64,000 bases of DNA from Pontiella desulfatans (GTDB taxonomy: Bacteria; Verrucomicrobiota; Kiritimatiellia; Kiritimatiellales; Pontiellaceae): assembly GCF_900890425.1 (NCBI RefSeq), contig NZ_CAAHFG010000001.1:3286001-3350000 (forward strand), in the 5' to 3' direction. A program made the translations under genes and the position numbers. The notes beneath the pieces were generated by a model that was not told where the DNA came from, did no database searches, and worked only from the letters and a program-made list of their open reading frames with translations. This document shows, piece by piece, positions 50,234 through 58,826 of this stretch (the first letter of the stretch is position 1; the number at the start of each line of letters is the position of its first letter).

Positions 50234-50472
50234 CGGTTTCCCCTGTTCGGATTTTAGCAAATGAACGCTACCCATGGCCTAAAACGGACGCGCCCACGTT
50301 AAGGCACCATACCTATCATCATAAGCCAGGCCATACAATCCCCTTCCATGCAAGACTCCGTTTTCGAAGGATTGATCCATCTGCGTGGAGCAGGCCGAAA
50401 GCACATCGACGCCGAAAAACACCCACAGCGAATGCGTGCAAAACGAAGGATAACGGCGATGGGGTTGCGCGT

Positions 50473-53106
50473 TTACAGCGCCTTGACCACCACGCCGTAC
50501 ATGGCGGAGACCCCGCTGTTGAGAATGGAGCCGAGTACGACGGTTTCGCCAGCCTTGAAGGTTTTCCCGTAGAGCAACAGATGATTTCTGGCATCAACCG
50601 ACCAACCCGTTTCCTCCCAGCTTGCAAGCCAGGCCGGGAGGTTTCGTACTTCATCCTTCAACGCCACATAGACCGTGCAGTCCTTTTTCAGCTTGAAGGT
50701 GATGAGGTCGTCGCGGTCGCTTCCCCGGTCCTGCATGGGGGTCTGGATCAGGGTTGCGCCCTCAAGCTCCGCAGGCACCTCGCCCACGGTGTATTTTCTG
50801 TCGGTCCAAAGGACGGCATTCTTGGTGAAGCCGTCCGGAACGATCGAGTAGGCATGTTGCGAGTTGAACCTTTCATCCTGAATCAGGTCGCTGGCCCGGC
50901 GGGGTTGTTGCCGAACGGTCTTCTTGAACACCTCGCCGTTTTCCAACACCTCCAACCCTCGGCCGGAATGCTTATGAAAATAGGGATAGACGCCGTCGCC
51001 GTGCTCCATGTATGCCTGGGCCGACCCCCAGAACGAACCGTTCATGTAGCCGCGGGTGGCCGAGGTGAACGGCTTGCCTTCGATCCGGGCAATCGTCTGT
51101 TTCAGGATCAGGCGCGTGCGCCAGATATCCATCAGGCGGACATGCATGAACATCGTATCCCAAATGCCATACTCCGCCTTGTGCGCCTCGGCAATGACGA
51201 GTTCCAGCTCCGCCAGCGCCCCCTGCAGGTTCCCGGCAAAGGCCTGCGGGTTGCGGTCGCGCAGATATTGGTCGAACGCGCGGTTCACGAGCGCGAGCAT
51301 CCTGCAGGAATGCATATGGACGGCCACCTGGTAGGTGAAGTGCGCCTGGTAGAATAACCTGCGATCCGGCGGAATCTGTTTTTCCAGTTTCTTGGTTTGC
51401 GCCCAGAGCCCCGGGAAAAACTCCGCGGTTTCCGCCAAGGGTTCCCTGGCCTGGCTGAACTGTTTGTCAAAGCCGTCGATGGCCCGGAGATCCTCCCCCT
51501 TCTCCACCGCCGCGGCATATTTCTTGAGCATTTCCTGCGTCAGGTATTGAAGCAGGTGCTCCGCGCGGGCACCCCGCCAACGCCCCTGCACCGGCATCTT
51601 TTCGCGCATGTAGGGAATGTCGTAATACTGCAGGCGCAGCTCGGCCAGTTCAGTCGCCAACTGCGGGGAAAACGCCTTGGCATACCACGCCGTGAGATAC
51701 TCCTTCATCGCCTCATCCGGGCTCTTGGCCAGCGCGGGCTCGGCATCCCAAAGGAAATCGGTAATGGCTTCGACCGACATCGCGGCCGGCCGGATGCCGC
51801 TGACGTTGATGATGGCGTATCGGGTGGCGCCCTTTTCCACATAGCGCCGGAGTTCACTGTAGAAACGGGCGGGCGGAACAGCCTCCGTGGTGCGGTTCTG
51901 GGTGTTCATCATCATCATGACGTGGTAGTAGAGCCCGTCGCCCGCATCAAGATCAGAGCCGTCCCCTTTGTCGCGCATATACCCCCGGCCATCGTCGGCA
52001 AACATTTTGCAAACCCCGTCCGGAACCTTCAGCAGACCGTCGTTATAGAACCTTCCGAGTTCATTCCACAGGGCGGCAACGATGGTTGCATCCGGATCGA
52101 TTTCCCGAATGATGTCCGTCTGTTTCTGCATGGCTTCCGCAATCACCGCCGCACGGCCGGCATCGTCCTTGGGGGTAGCGGGATCGCTATGCCAGAAGGC
52201 GCCGTCGGACTCCCCGCGGAAGCCGACGATCCAGGCGACCTTCTTGTCGGCCTGCGCCAGCGCGGCCTTGCGCCACGCATCTTCGAGAATGTCCTTGTGC
52301 GTGATGTAGGAGAACGGCACACCCTTCGGCCAGTTCATCATGTTCAAGCCCAGCGGCGCGATATGATGGTGGGTAATGATGACATCGCGCCGCTTGCACA
52401 GGTCGTAGACGGTCGCGTCCGGATAGGGCGAAGACTCCGGGATAATCATGTTGCCCTTGCAGCGCAGCAGGGTTTCGAGAATCTTGTCCATCCATTCCAT
52501 GGAAATCACGTTCCCGCCCAGCGGATCGCGGTGCATGCCATCGTGCAGCTCCTCGTCGTTGATGAACCACCCGCGGTTTTCGAAGGTCGGTGCCTTGGAG
52601 CAATAGGCATGATCACGGGTAAAGGCGATTTCCCCGCGCCGCGCCGGAACCTGGTCGGTGAAGACATACATTGGGTCGATGCCGAGCACCCGCTCGCAAA
52701 AGGTATAGATGGCAAAGACCGTGCCACGGGTGTCGGAGCCGATCGCGGCAATGGCCGGATTGTTTTTCACTTTCACCGGGAACAGCCGATGCTGCTCCTT
52801 GCCCTCAGGAACCTCGGCATCGAGCAAGTGCGCCGTGTTCGCCTTGGATCCAAAAACGATGATTGCCCCATCCCAGGAGTTGCGTGGATTATCCTTGAAG
52901 ACCACCGGCGGAATGCCGAACACCTTGTACCAATCGCGCTCGGCATCGCGGATGGCTTCCTGGATCGCCGGGTTTTCGTAATCCTTCTCCATGACCACCC
53001 ACGGTGTATCACCGTTGATTTTCAAGGAGGCGGGCGCGGCGAACAGCAGCTGCCCGGCGAAGGCAACGACGATAAGGAGCAAAAAGGTACGCGTCTGATA
53101 TTTCAT
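50473..53106 (-). CDS. Glycoside hydrolase family 115, alpha-glucuronidase-like
   Basis: The protein has 877 residues with a signal (FLLLIVVAFAGQLLFAAPA). It shows GH115 features: AIAAIGSDTRGTVFAIYTFC, VLGIDPMYVFTDQVP, FENRGWFINDEELHDGM, the region NMIIPESSPYPDATVYDLCK, ITHHHIAPLGLNMMNW, and VAALWNELGRFYNDG. GH115 enzymes remove 4-O-methyl-glucuronic acid or glucuronic acid side groups from xylan and other plant or algal polymers. AGGGA precedes the ATG. A perfect 16-bp palindrome lies 60-75 bases upstream of the start. Confidence 0.92.
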   Translation of the reverse strand: MKYQTRTFLLLIVVAFAGQLLFAAPASLKINGDTPWVVMEKDYENPAIQEAIRDAERDWYKVFGIPPVVFKDNPRNSWDGAIIVFGSKANTAHLLDAEVPEGKEQHRLFPVKVKNNPAIAAIGSDTRGTVFAIYTFCERVLGIDPMYVFTDQVPARRGEIAFTRDHAYCSKAPTFENRGWFINDEELHDGMHRDPLGGNVISMEWMDKILETLLRCKGNMIIPESSPYPDATVYDLCKRRDVIITHHHIAPLGLNMMNWPKGVPFSYITHKDILEDAWRKAALAQADKKVAWIVGFRGESDGAFWHSDPATPKDDAGRAAVIAEAMQKQTDIIREIDPDATIVAALWNELGRFYNDGLLKVPDGVCKMFADDGRGYMRDKGDGSDLDAGDGLYYHVMMMMNTQNRTTEAVPPARFYSELRRYVEKGATRYAIINVSGIRPAAMSVEAITDFLWDAEPALAKSPDEAMKEYLTAWYAKAFSPQLATELAELRLQYYDIPYMREKMPVQGRWRGARAEHLLQYLTQEMLKKYAAAVEKGEDLRAIDGFDKQFSQAREPLAETAEFFPGLWAQTKKLEKQIPPDRRLFYQAHFTYQVAVHMHSCRMLALVNRAFDQYLRDRNPQAFAGNLQGALAELELVIAEAHKAEYGIWDTMFMHVRLMDIWRTRLILKQTIARIEGKPFTSATRGYMNGSFWGSAQAYMEHGDGVYPYFHKHSGRGLEVLENGEVFKKTVRQQPRRASDLIQDERFNSQHAYSIVPDGFTKNAVLWTDRKYTVGEVPAELEGATLIQTPMQDRGSDRDDLITFKLKKDCTVYVALKDEVRNLPAWLASWEETGWSVDARNHLLLYGKTFKAGETVVLGSILNSGVSAMYGVVVKAL

Positions 53107-53165
53107 GAATTCATTTCCCTGGTTACATGCTCCAAACAGAATACAAGGCATATGAGACAAGCCTA

Positions 53166-53181
53166 TCCTACGTTCGTAGGA
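53166..53181. promoter_or_regulatory. Palindrome TCCTACGTTCGTAGGA, possible operator for GH115
   Basis: Arms TCCTACG/CGTAGGA separated by two bases, centred about 67 bases upstream of the GH115 start. The position suits an operator. It differs in sequence from the 40-bp palindrome family that starts 100 bases further right. Confidence 0.35.
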
Positions 53182-53283
53182 GGGTTCACAAGCATACGTC
53201 GATACGATTCACCCGGAAAATAAATATGCTACCGCCATGAAAGGTCCATTAGCTTTCTCGATGGTCATGCCGCCCCGCAATCC

Positions 53284-53323
53284 GACCACGCAACTATCCA
53301 CGGCCGTGGACAGTTGCGTGGCC
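53284..53323. repeat. 40-bp nested palindrome, copy B
   Basis: Left arm GACCACGCAAC, core TCCACGGCCGTGGA, right arm GTTGCGTGGCC, each separated by two bases. Both arms have CGCAAC/GTTGCG in place of CGGAAC/GTTCCG of the solitary copy, a paired (compensatory) change. It lies 3' of the PaaX-like gene. Confidence 0.85.
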
Positions 53324-53348
53324 AACGAATCCTGGGACGGAAACGCCA

Positions 53349-53388
53349 GGCCCCGGAAAACACCACGGCCGTGGACGGTTGCGTTACC
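53349..53388. repeat. 40-bp nested palindrome, copy C (arms degraded)
   Basis: Left arm GGCCCCGGAAA, core ACCACGGCCGTGGA, right arm GTTGCGTTACC with the same spacing. The core is almost intact; the arms no longer pair fully. It lies 25 bases from copy B. Confidence 0.7.
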
Positions 53389-53412
53389 AACGGGGTTGGA
53401 ATTTAATGTCAA

Positions 53413-53452
53413 GTTAGCAGGAAGCACCACGGCCGAGGGCCGCTCCGTGACA
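53413..53452. repeat. 40-bp nested palindrome, copy D (partly decayed)
   Basis: Core ACCACGGCCGAGGG and right arm GCTCCGTGACA keep the spacing; the left arm is no longer recognisable. It ends two bases before the stop codon of the PaaX-like gene, so it lies at the gene's 3' edge. Confidence 0.55.
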
Positions 53453-53454
53453 GG

Positions 53455-54270
53455 TCAATTGGTCGCCTGGTCGGTGATTTGGGAGACGATGCGTTGATGA
53501 CGATCCCAAACCTCTTTGCCGAGATAGCCCGAAGGGAGCAGCTCGTCGGGAAGCAGGGGATCCGTGACCATGGCTTGCGAATAGGCGAGGTTGTCCATGC
53601 GCAGGAGTTGAATCAAATCCGCATGGCCATGGTTTCCTGCCAACAACAGCGATAGATTCTTGTCGGCGGCGGCAAGGTATTGCGTGTGGAAACTTTTGAG
53701 CCTGTCGAAGTTCCACGCTTCACGAACCACCGACTGGTTGCCGTGTCCAAGCACGGTTCGCGCTTCGAACAGATGTGCAATGCTGTCAACATTCGCCGCG
53801 TGGTCTAGGTCGTCGTATTCAGGGCGGACATCCCGGGGCGTCACCCAAACGCTTTGCTGAAGGCATCCGAAGCGGAGCCGCTTCAAGAATTCCCGCAACT
53901 GGTCTCGATACAATCTTTCGCGTTCCGGCACGTCGAACATCAGCACATACCACCATCGGTTCCACGGTTTCGACCAGAGCTTGTCCGGCCAGTAGTAGAC
54001 GGGAACCAAGGATTCGGCCTCATCCGTCAGTCTCAGTTCAGGAAGCGTCCCGTCCGTGTGCGGCGCAATCAGCAGTCCTTTCTTCCGCAACCGGTTAACC
54101 GACGCGTGGAAAGCCTTCCGTGAAGGATAGCAATGACCATAGAAGTCGCAGGCTCCTGCGCTCAACACCATGCCTGCGGTTTGATCCAGCAGGGTTACAA
54201 GCTCCTCGCCCACCTTGCGGCGGATGACGGGAAGCGAAATGTCTGGATGGTGCAATGTTTCCCATTTCAT
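53455..54270 (-). CDS. PaaX-family regulator-like protein flanked by nested palindromes
   Basis: The protein has 271 residues. An N-terminal winged helix (about 15-85; SRKAFHASVNRLRKKGLLI) is followed by the PaaX middle domain, a ferredoxin-like fold related to Cas2 (WWYVLMFDVPERERLYRDQL, LKRLRFGCLQQSVWVTPRD), and the C-terminal PaaX signature DPLLPDELLPSGYLGKEVW. PaaX repressors bind short palindromes and respond to small ligands; E. coli PaaX controls phenylacetate genes, which are absent here. Three 40-bp palindromes lie just 3' and two just 5', one of them 30 bases before the ATG. It could be a local regulator that binds these, or the protein of a REP-like element. Confidence 0.85.
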   Translation of the reverse strand: MKWETLHHPDISLPVIRRKVGEELVTLLDQTAGMVLSAGACDFYGHCYPSRKAFHASVNRLRKKGLLIAPHTDGTLPELRLTDEAESLVPVYYWPDKLWSKPWNRWWYVLMFDVPERERLYRDQLREFLKRLRFGCLQQSVWVTPRDVRPEYDDLDHAANVDSIAHLFEARTVLGHGNQSVVREAWNFDRLKSFHTQYLAAADKNLSLLLAGNHGHADLIQLLRMDNLAYSQAMVTDPLLPDELLPSGYLGKEVWDRHQRIVSQITDQATN

Positions 54271-54299
54271 GAGGCAAACTTACAGGGAAACCGCCTGCA

Positions 54300-54339
54300 T
54301 GTCACGGAACTTTCCACGGCCGTGGTCGGTTCCGTTGCC
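54300..54339. repeat. 40-bp nested palindrome, copy E
   Basis: Left arm TGTCACGGAAC, core TCCACGGCCGTGGT, right arm GTTCCGTTGCC with two-base spacers. It lies 30 bases upstream of the PaaX-like ATG, over the expected promoter, so a bound regulator would affect that gene. Confidence 0.82.
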
Positions 54340-54381
54340 ACAAAGAAGGAGGATATCTTGGGACTATCTCCCCCCCCCAGG

Positions 54382-54421
54382 GGCCACGGAAAGCACCACG
54401 GCCGTGGCCAGTTCCGTGGCC
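54382..54421. repeat. 40-bp nested palindrome, copy F
   Basis: Left arm GGCCACGGAAA, core ACCACGGCCGTGGC, right arm GTTCCGTGGCC with two-base spacers. It is the rightmost copy, 62 bases before the stop of the esterase-like gene. Together with copy B it bounds a 1.14-kb unit. Confidence 0.82.
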
Positions 54422-54483
54422 CAGAGAATGCGAAGGGATGGGAGGGATTCAACGAACAGGGTCTGTTTTCTCGAATAGCCCGA

Positions 54484-56334
54484 TTATGGATCGATCCAGC
54501 GCAGGTTGCGGAACTCGGGCACCTTGCCCTTCCATGCTGCACCATATGTTGCCCTCTTCGTTTGACCATCCACCGTTTTCTTCAGCGAATCCTTTGCACC
54601 CAGCCGCAGTTCTCGGATCGCCTGATACCCCGCCATGGATTCGCCGCCTGCGTCTTTAAAATCAGAGGATGAAAGAACAACCTGCTGCCACGTCCCCCCA
54701 CCCTTCAGCGCAACTTCGGCTGCGTAGGAATCAATGCCGACGGCCATCTTGTTCGCTTCGTCGGCCTTGACTTCAAAGGCGAGCTTTGCGCCTTCGGGCG
54801 CTTTCCATCGCGGATCGTAGATCTTGTGCGTTTTACGGCCCCACTCCTCCGGCCGGTAGGTGAACCATTCCTTTTGCCAATCCCCTTCGAACGACTCGAT
54901 ATCCAATGTCGGCTTTAGCGATGCCTTGACGCCGCCGGCGTTCAACTCGCCCGGCGTACCCATTTCCATTCTCGAAGAAAGGTTAAACCGATCCGTAGTA
55001 TATTCGCCGTAATAATACCCCGCCCCGGTCACCGGATCGTCCAGCGGATAAACCACATTGGCATACACCCAAAGCGGCTTGTCGGCGCCGGATAGCGGAA
55101 GCTCCGCCGTCCAGACGCCGTCCTTTTTCTCGGTCTTCGCATGGTGCCAAAACCGGGCTTTCGTATTTTCGCGGTCGTCCTTCTCCCCGTCCATCTGCCC
55201 CTGCCGGGTATAGAACACATCCACCTCCAGTACGGGTTTCGATGGGTCGGGTTTCACGGAAAACTGCGGAACACCGCCCAACTTCAAATCCGTTGCCGGG
55301 GTTTCCGGCCATTTGAACGTACCCTTCAGATGCTCATCGAACCACAACAGCGAAGCCACCTCGTAATCCTTTGTGTCCTGATGGTTGTGGTGTGCGGCGC
55401 AGGTGGCCCGCCATTGGTCGGTTTGGATTTCGGTTATCGCCGTCTGCAAATCATTGATCCGCCCATGGAAATCGTTGGCCGGACTCAGAAACATGATCGG
55501 ACAGTTGATCTTCTTCAGCGAAACGGCATCGTCGCACTCCGCACCGCCGTCGCGGCCGCTGATGCCGCCGCAGGACGGCGCCGCCGCCTTCACCCTGGCA
55601 TCGGCTCCGGCGGTCAACACGGTCAGCTTGCCGCCCATTGAATGGCCGTATACGCCCATCCGGGTTTTATCCACCTCGGGCTGTTGTTCCAGGAAGGTCA
55701 ATGCGCGGCGTGCGGCGAGCGTGCACAAGAACCACTGGTTGTTGCGGGGCGATTCCACCGGATCGAGCGTCCACTCCGTCGGCTTTGTGTTGCCGAACGA
55801 ACCAAGGCCACTTCTGGTCGGCGCATGGTATGCATCCAGCGCGCCCCAGTCGGTCGTCACCCGATAGTTCGGGTGATCGGTTTTGTTTTCCCAAAACAAT
55901 TTAACGACGTCGGGGTTCACCTTGTGATCCGGCGCATTGATTCTTCCCGCCCAGGAAATCGACACCGTGGCGTATCCGCGCTTCGCGTTGGCCAGCGGCG
56001 CCCGGTAATCGGCATACTGCCCGCCGCCATGAATCTGCACCAACCCGGGCAGGTTATTCCCTCCTTTGGGGAAACCGTACACCCCGGCCAACATGGCCTT
56101 CTCGCCCTTAAAGATCCCGACGCGGAAGCGCACGACCCGCAGCACCACGCCGTCCTCTTCCCATTCCTTCAGGATTTCCATATCCAGCGGTTCGGCGCGT
56201 GGGTCAAATCCCGCCCAAAGCTCCGCATGCGTCTGCGGTGCCGGAGTTCCGTTCAACGGTGCCAAGGTTTCAGCAAAGAGCCCCGGCACCAGGCATGCGA
56301 CCATCCCCAAGACCTTGAATCGTTGCGTTCCCAT
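54484..56334 (-). CDS. Secreted alpha/beta hydrolase, probable carbohydrate esterase
   Basis: The protein has 616 residues with a signal (MVACLVPGLFAETLA). The alpha/beta hydrolase core has the oxyanion region VQIHGGGQYADYRAPLANAK, the nucleophile elbow YGHSMGGKL near residue 229, an acid candidate in MFLSPANDFHGR, and His in AAHHNHQDT. The last 250 residues form a beta-rich extra domain. Its layout resembles acetylxylan-esterase-like proteins of polysaccharide clusters, so it may remove acyl groups. It starts 11 bases after GH95 ends, so it is probably cotranscribed. Confidence 0.82.
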   Translation of the reverse strand: MGTQRFKVLGMVACLVPGLFAETLAPLNGTPAPQTHAELWAGFDPRAEPLDMEILKEWEEDGVVLRVVRFRVGIFKGEKAMLAGVYGFPKGGNNLPGLVQIHGGGQYADYRAPLANAKRGYATVSISWAGRINAPDHKVNPDVVKLFWENKTDHPNYRVTTDWGALDAYHAPTRSGLGSFGNTKPTEWTLDPVESPRNNQWFLCTLAARRALTFLEQQPEVDKTRMGVYGHSMGGKLTVLTAGADARVKAAAPSCGGISGRDGGAECDDAVSLKKINCPIMFLSPANDFHGRINDLQTAITEIQTDQWRATCAAHHNHQDTKDYEVASLLWFDEHLKGTFKWPETPATDLKLGGVPQFSVKPDPSKPVLEVDVFYTRQGQMDGEKDDRENTKARFWHHAKTEKKDGVWTAELPLSGADKPLWVYANVVYPLDDPVTGAGYYYGEYTTDRFNLSSRMEMGTPGELNAGGVKASLKPTLDIESFEGDWQKEWFTYRPEEWGRKTHKIYDPRWKAPEGAKLAFEVKADEANKMAVGIDSYAAEVALKGGGTWQQVVLSSSDFKDAGGESMAGYQAIRELRLGAKDSLKKTVDGQTKRATYGAAWKGKVPEFRNLRWIDP

Positions 56335-56345
56335 CCTAGCCCCTC

Positions 56346-58811
56346 CTACTTCAGTTTGATTTTAAGTTTCAGGTCGTCGCCTTTCTTCAGGGAAATCTCC
56401 CGATACTGTTCGCCATATTTCGATGCGCCGACGGCCTGCGGGCGGCTGCACTCCAGCCTCAGGATTTCACCCGGCAACTTCAGGGAGAACGTGGCGTTGC
56501 GCTTGGCAAGGAGCGTCAGTTCGACCTCCTTTTTCGCCATGTCCCATTGGGCGGACGCGCTGGCCCCGGTGCGGGTCAGCAGGCCGTGGAACTCGCCGGC
56601 CGGCCAGCTGGCCGGAAGCGCCGGCAGCAAGCGGAGCATGTCGGCGGTCGATCCGCAGAGCATTTCCATGACCGCCGCGGGAATGCCGAAATTGGCATCC
56701 ATTTGAAACGGGGCCGTACGCCCCCAGGTAATCGGCAAGGTTACACCCATCTTGCGCCAGTCGTTGTGATAGGTGAAAAGGTTTTGCCCCAGGCAGCAGC
56801 GTGAGAGGATGTTCAAGGCTTCCAGTGCCTTTTCCCCGTCGCCCAGCCGGGCATAGACATTGGCCATGTGCGCCAGCGACCACCCCGTCTGCGATTTGAG
56901 GCCAATGACCAGCCGCTTCTCGATCGCCACCCGGCAGGCGTCGTAGAGCGCCGGGTCGGACTCCGCCGTAATCTCCTGCCCAGGGAAGAGCGGATAGAGG
57001 TGCGACTGGTGGCGATGCTCATAGTTGTCTTTGAAGTCCGGATGCATCCATTCCTTCAGCGCACCCTCTTCGTTCACCTGGTAGTCCGGCATATCGGCGA
57101 TCATTTGTTTCCAGCGTTTCACGCCGCCCTGCTCCACCCCCACGGCCTCGCATGCCTCAACCAGGTTGCCGAAAACCTCTTTGGCAATGGCCACGGCGAT
57201 CGTCGAATTGATCTGCACTTTGATTTTGCCTACGCGGCCGGTTTTCGGATCCGTGATCATTTTGTCCGCCGGTTGGTTTTCCGGTGACTGGGAAGGCAGG
57301 AACATGTTTTTGCCATTTGCATCCTTGACGATGTAGTCCTCGTAGAAGAGCGCGACTTCCTTCATGAAGGGGATCGCGCGCTCCCTGAGGAATTTTTCGT
57401 CGCCGGTGAAGAGGTAGTAGTCGTAGTAGAACGAGGCCAACCAGCCGGCGGCATCCGTCCAGTAGACGACGTGCGGCGCGGTGTGGCGCATGACGCCGGA
57501 GTCCGGCGACATGAAGGGCGGGATATAGATGCCGCGGCAGCCCCAAAGTTGCTTGGCGTTATAGCGAAACTCGTCGAGATGGCTGTCGAAATAGTCGTAG
57601 AAGGCCATCATCGATTCCTGCATGTTGCCGGGCAGCGCCTGCCAATAGGTCATCTGCAGGTTTTCGTTAATGCCATACAGTCCGCTCCACGGCGGGCGGT
57701 AGTCCCCGTTCCAGATGCCCTGCAGCCCCGCCGGATAGCCCCCCGCCCGGCTGCTGGAAATCAGGAGGTAGCGGCCATAGTTGAACAGTTTTTCAACCAA
57801 CTCCGGCGATGCCGGGTTTTGATAGGCATCCAGCAGCAACCGTTCGTTCGGGGTGTCCTGCCTATCCGCCATGTTTAAACGCAGCCCCATGGAATTAAAT
57901 TTTGCACGGTGGAGCGGATGGTGGCGGTCGAAAAGTTTTCCGTAATCCCCAGCGTGCGCCGCGAGTTGCTTTTTCACACGCGGCATGGCCGTTGCGCCCT
58001 CCTCGTTCGCAAAGAACCCGACCAGCAAGACAACCTCGTCCGCATTGGAAAACCGGATCGATTTCCCATCGGCTTCCATGGTCCCGTTTTTGCAGACCAC
58101 ACGCACCGCGCCACCGAACTCCCCCCCATCGGAGCCATCGGCATGGAACTCGATAAAGTCGCCATCGGCAACCGTCCGGTAGGTAAAGCCCGGATCAAAC
58201 GATTTCCCGCTTTGCTCGATGGCATCGTTCAGATCGTGGATATCCAGCGTGACGTCGCCATTCACCGCACCCGCACGGTCGGCGCTGATCGACATCGCCG
58301 AAAGATGATCCGGAATCGAAACAAAGAGCCTTCGCGAAAAACGGGTTTCCCCATCCCGCCACTGGACCTCCACTTCGCCGGTTTCGAAGTCGAGCGTGCG
58401 CGAATAGTCCTCGAACATGCGGTCGGTGTCGGTTGTGACCAGCATATCGAAGGCCGGGTGGTAGACGGCATTGCGGGCACTGAATCCCTTTTCCAGAAGC
58501 TTCTTCTTATAGTGACCGTTCGCTTCGGAATAGTTTCCCTTAAGCAACAAATCCCGCACCACCGGAAGCTCGGCCGACATGTCCGGCACCTCGTCCACCT
58601 TGCCCATGTACCACAGCTTGTTGTGGTTGAACAGGACGCGCTCTTCATTGACCGAACCGTAGACCAGTGCGCCGATTTCCCCATTTCCCGAAGGCAACGC
58701 TTCGCGCCACTGCGCGGAAGGTTTGATCATCGTCATGCCATGCCGATATTCAGCTCCATGGGAAACAACGCAGGCACTGAACAAGGCCCATATGGTGGTT
58801 TTCTTCAGCAT
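56346..58811 (-). CDS. Glycoside hydrolase family 95, alpha-L-fucosidase/galactosidase
   Basis: The protein has 821 residues with a signal (TIWALFSACVVSHGAEYR). GH95 hallmarks: REALPSGNGEIGALVYGSVN, LFNHNKLWYMG, GGYPAGLQGIWNGDYRPPW, GINENLQMTYWQALPGNM, YEHRHQSHLYPLFPGQEI, and FQMDANFGIPAAVMEML. The (alpha/alpha)6 enzyme inverts and cleaves terminal alpha-L-fucose or alpha-L-galactose. The ATG at 58811 is chosen because AGGGA lies before it; the in-frame ATG at 58823 has no spacing for it. It follows the GH28 gene by 15 bases in one operon. Confidence 0.95.
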   Translation of the reverse strand: MLKKTTIWALFSACVVSHGAEYRHGMTMIKPSAQWREALPSGNGEIGALVYGSVNEERVLFNHNKLWYMGKVDEVPDMSAELPVVRDLLLKGNYSEANGHYKKKLLEKGFSARNAVYHPAFDMLVTTDTDRMFEDYSRTLDFETGEVEVQWRDGETRFSRRLFVSIPDHLSAMSISADRAGAVNGDVTLDIHDLNDAIEQSGKSFDPGFTYRTVADGDFIEFHADGSDGGEFGGAVRVVCKNGTMEADGKSIRFSNADEVVLLVGFFANEEGATAMPRVKKQLAAHAGDYGKLFDRHHPLHRAKFNSMGLRLNMADRQDTPNERLLLDAYQNPASPELVEKLFNYGRYLLISSSRAGGYPAGLQGIWNGDYRPPWSGLYGINENLQMTYWQALPGNMQESMMAFYDYFDSHLDEFRYNAKQLWGCRGIYIPPFMSPDSGVMRHTAPHVVYWTDAAGWLASFYYDYYLFTGDEKFLRERAIPFMKEVALFYEDYIVKDANGKNMFLPSQSPENQPADKMITDPKTGRVGKIKVQINSTIAVAIAKEVFGNLVEACEAVGVEQGGVKRWKQMIADMPDYQVNEEGALKEWMHPDFKDNYEHRHQSHLYPLFPGQEITAESDPALYDACRVAIEKRLVIGLKSQTGWSLAHMANVYARLGDGEKALEALNILSRCCLGQNLFTYHNDWRKMGVTLPITWGRTAPFQMDANFGIPAAVMEMLCGSTADMLRLLPALPASWPAGEFHGLLTRTGASASAQWDMAKKEVELTLLAKRNATFSLKLPGEILRLECSRPQAVGASKYGEQYREISLKKGDDLKLKIKLK

Positions 58812-58826
58812 AGATTTATCCATTCC

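Noticed and set aside
53455-54270. Y1 (RAYT) transposase explanation for the palindromes
   Set aside because: The protein has a winged helix and the DPLLPDELLP PaaX signature, with no HuH motif or catalytic Tyr context of a Y1 transposase.
53284-54421. CRISPR-like array of repeats
   Set aside because: The units are palindromes with irregular distances, changed arms and a full gene between them; there are no uniform spacers or adjacent cas genes, despite the Cas2-like fold expected in PaaX.
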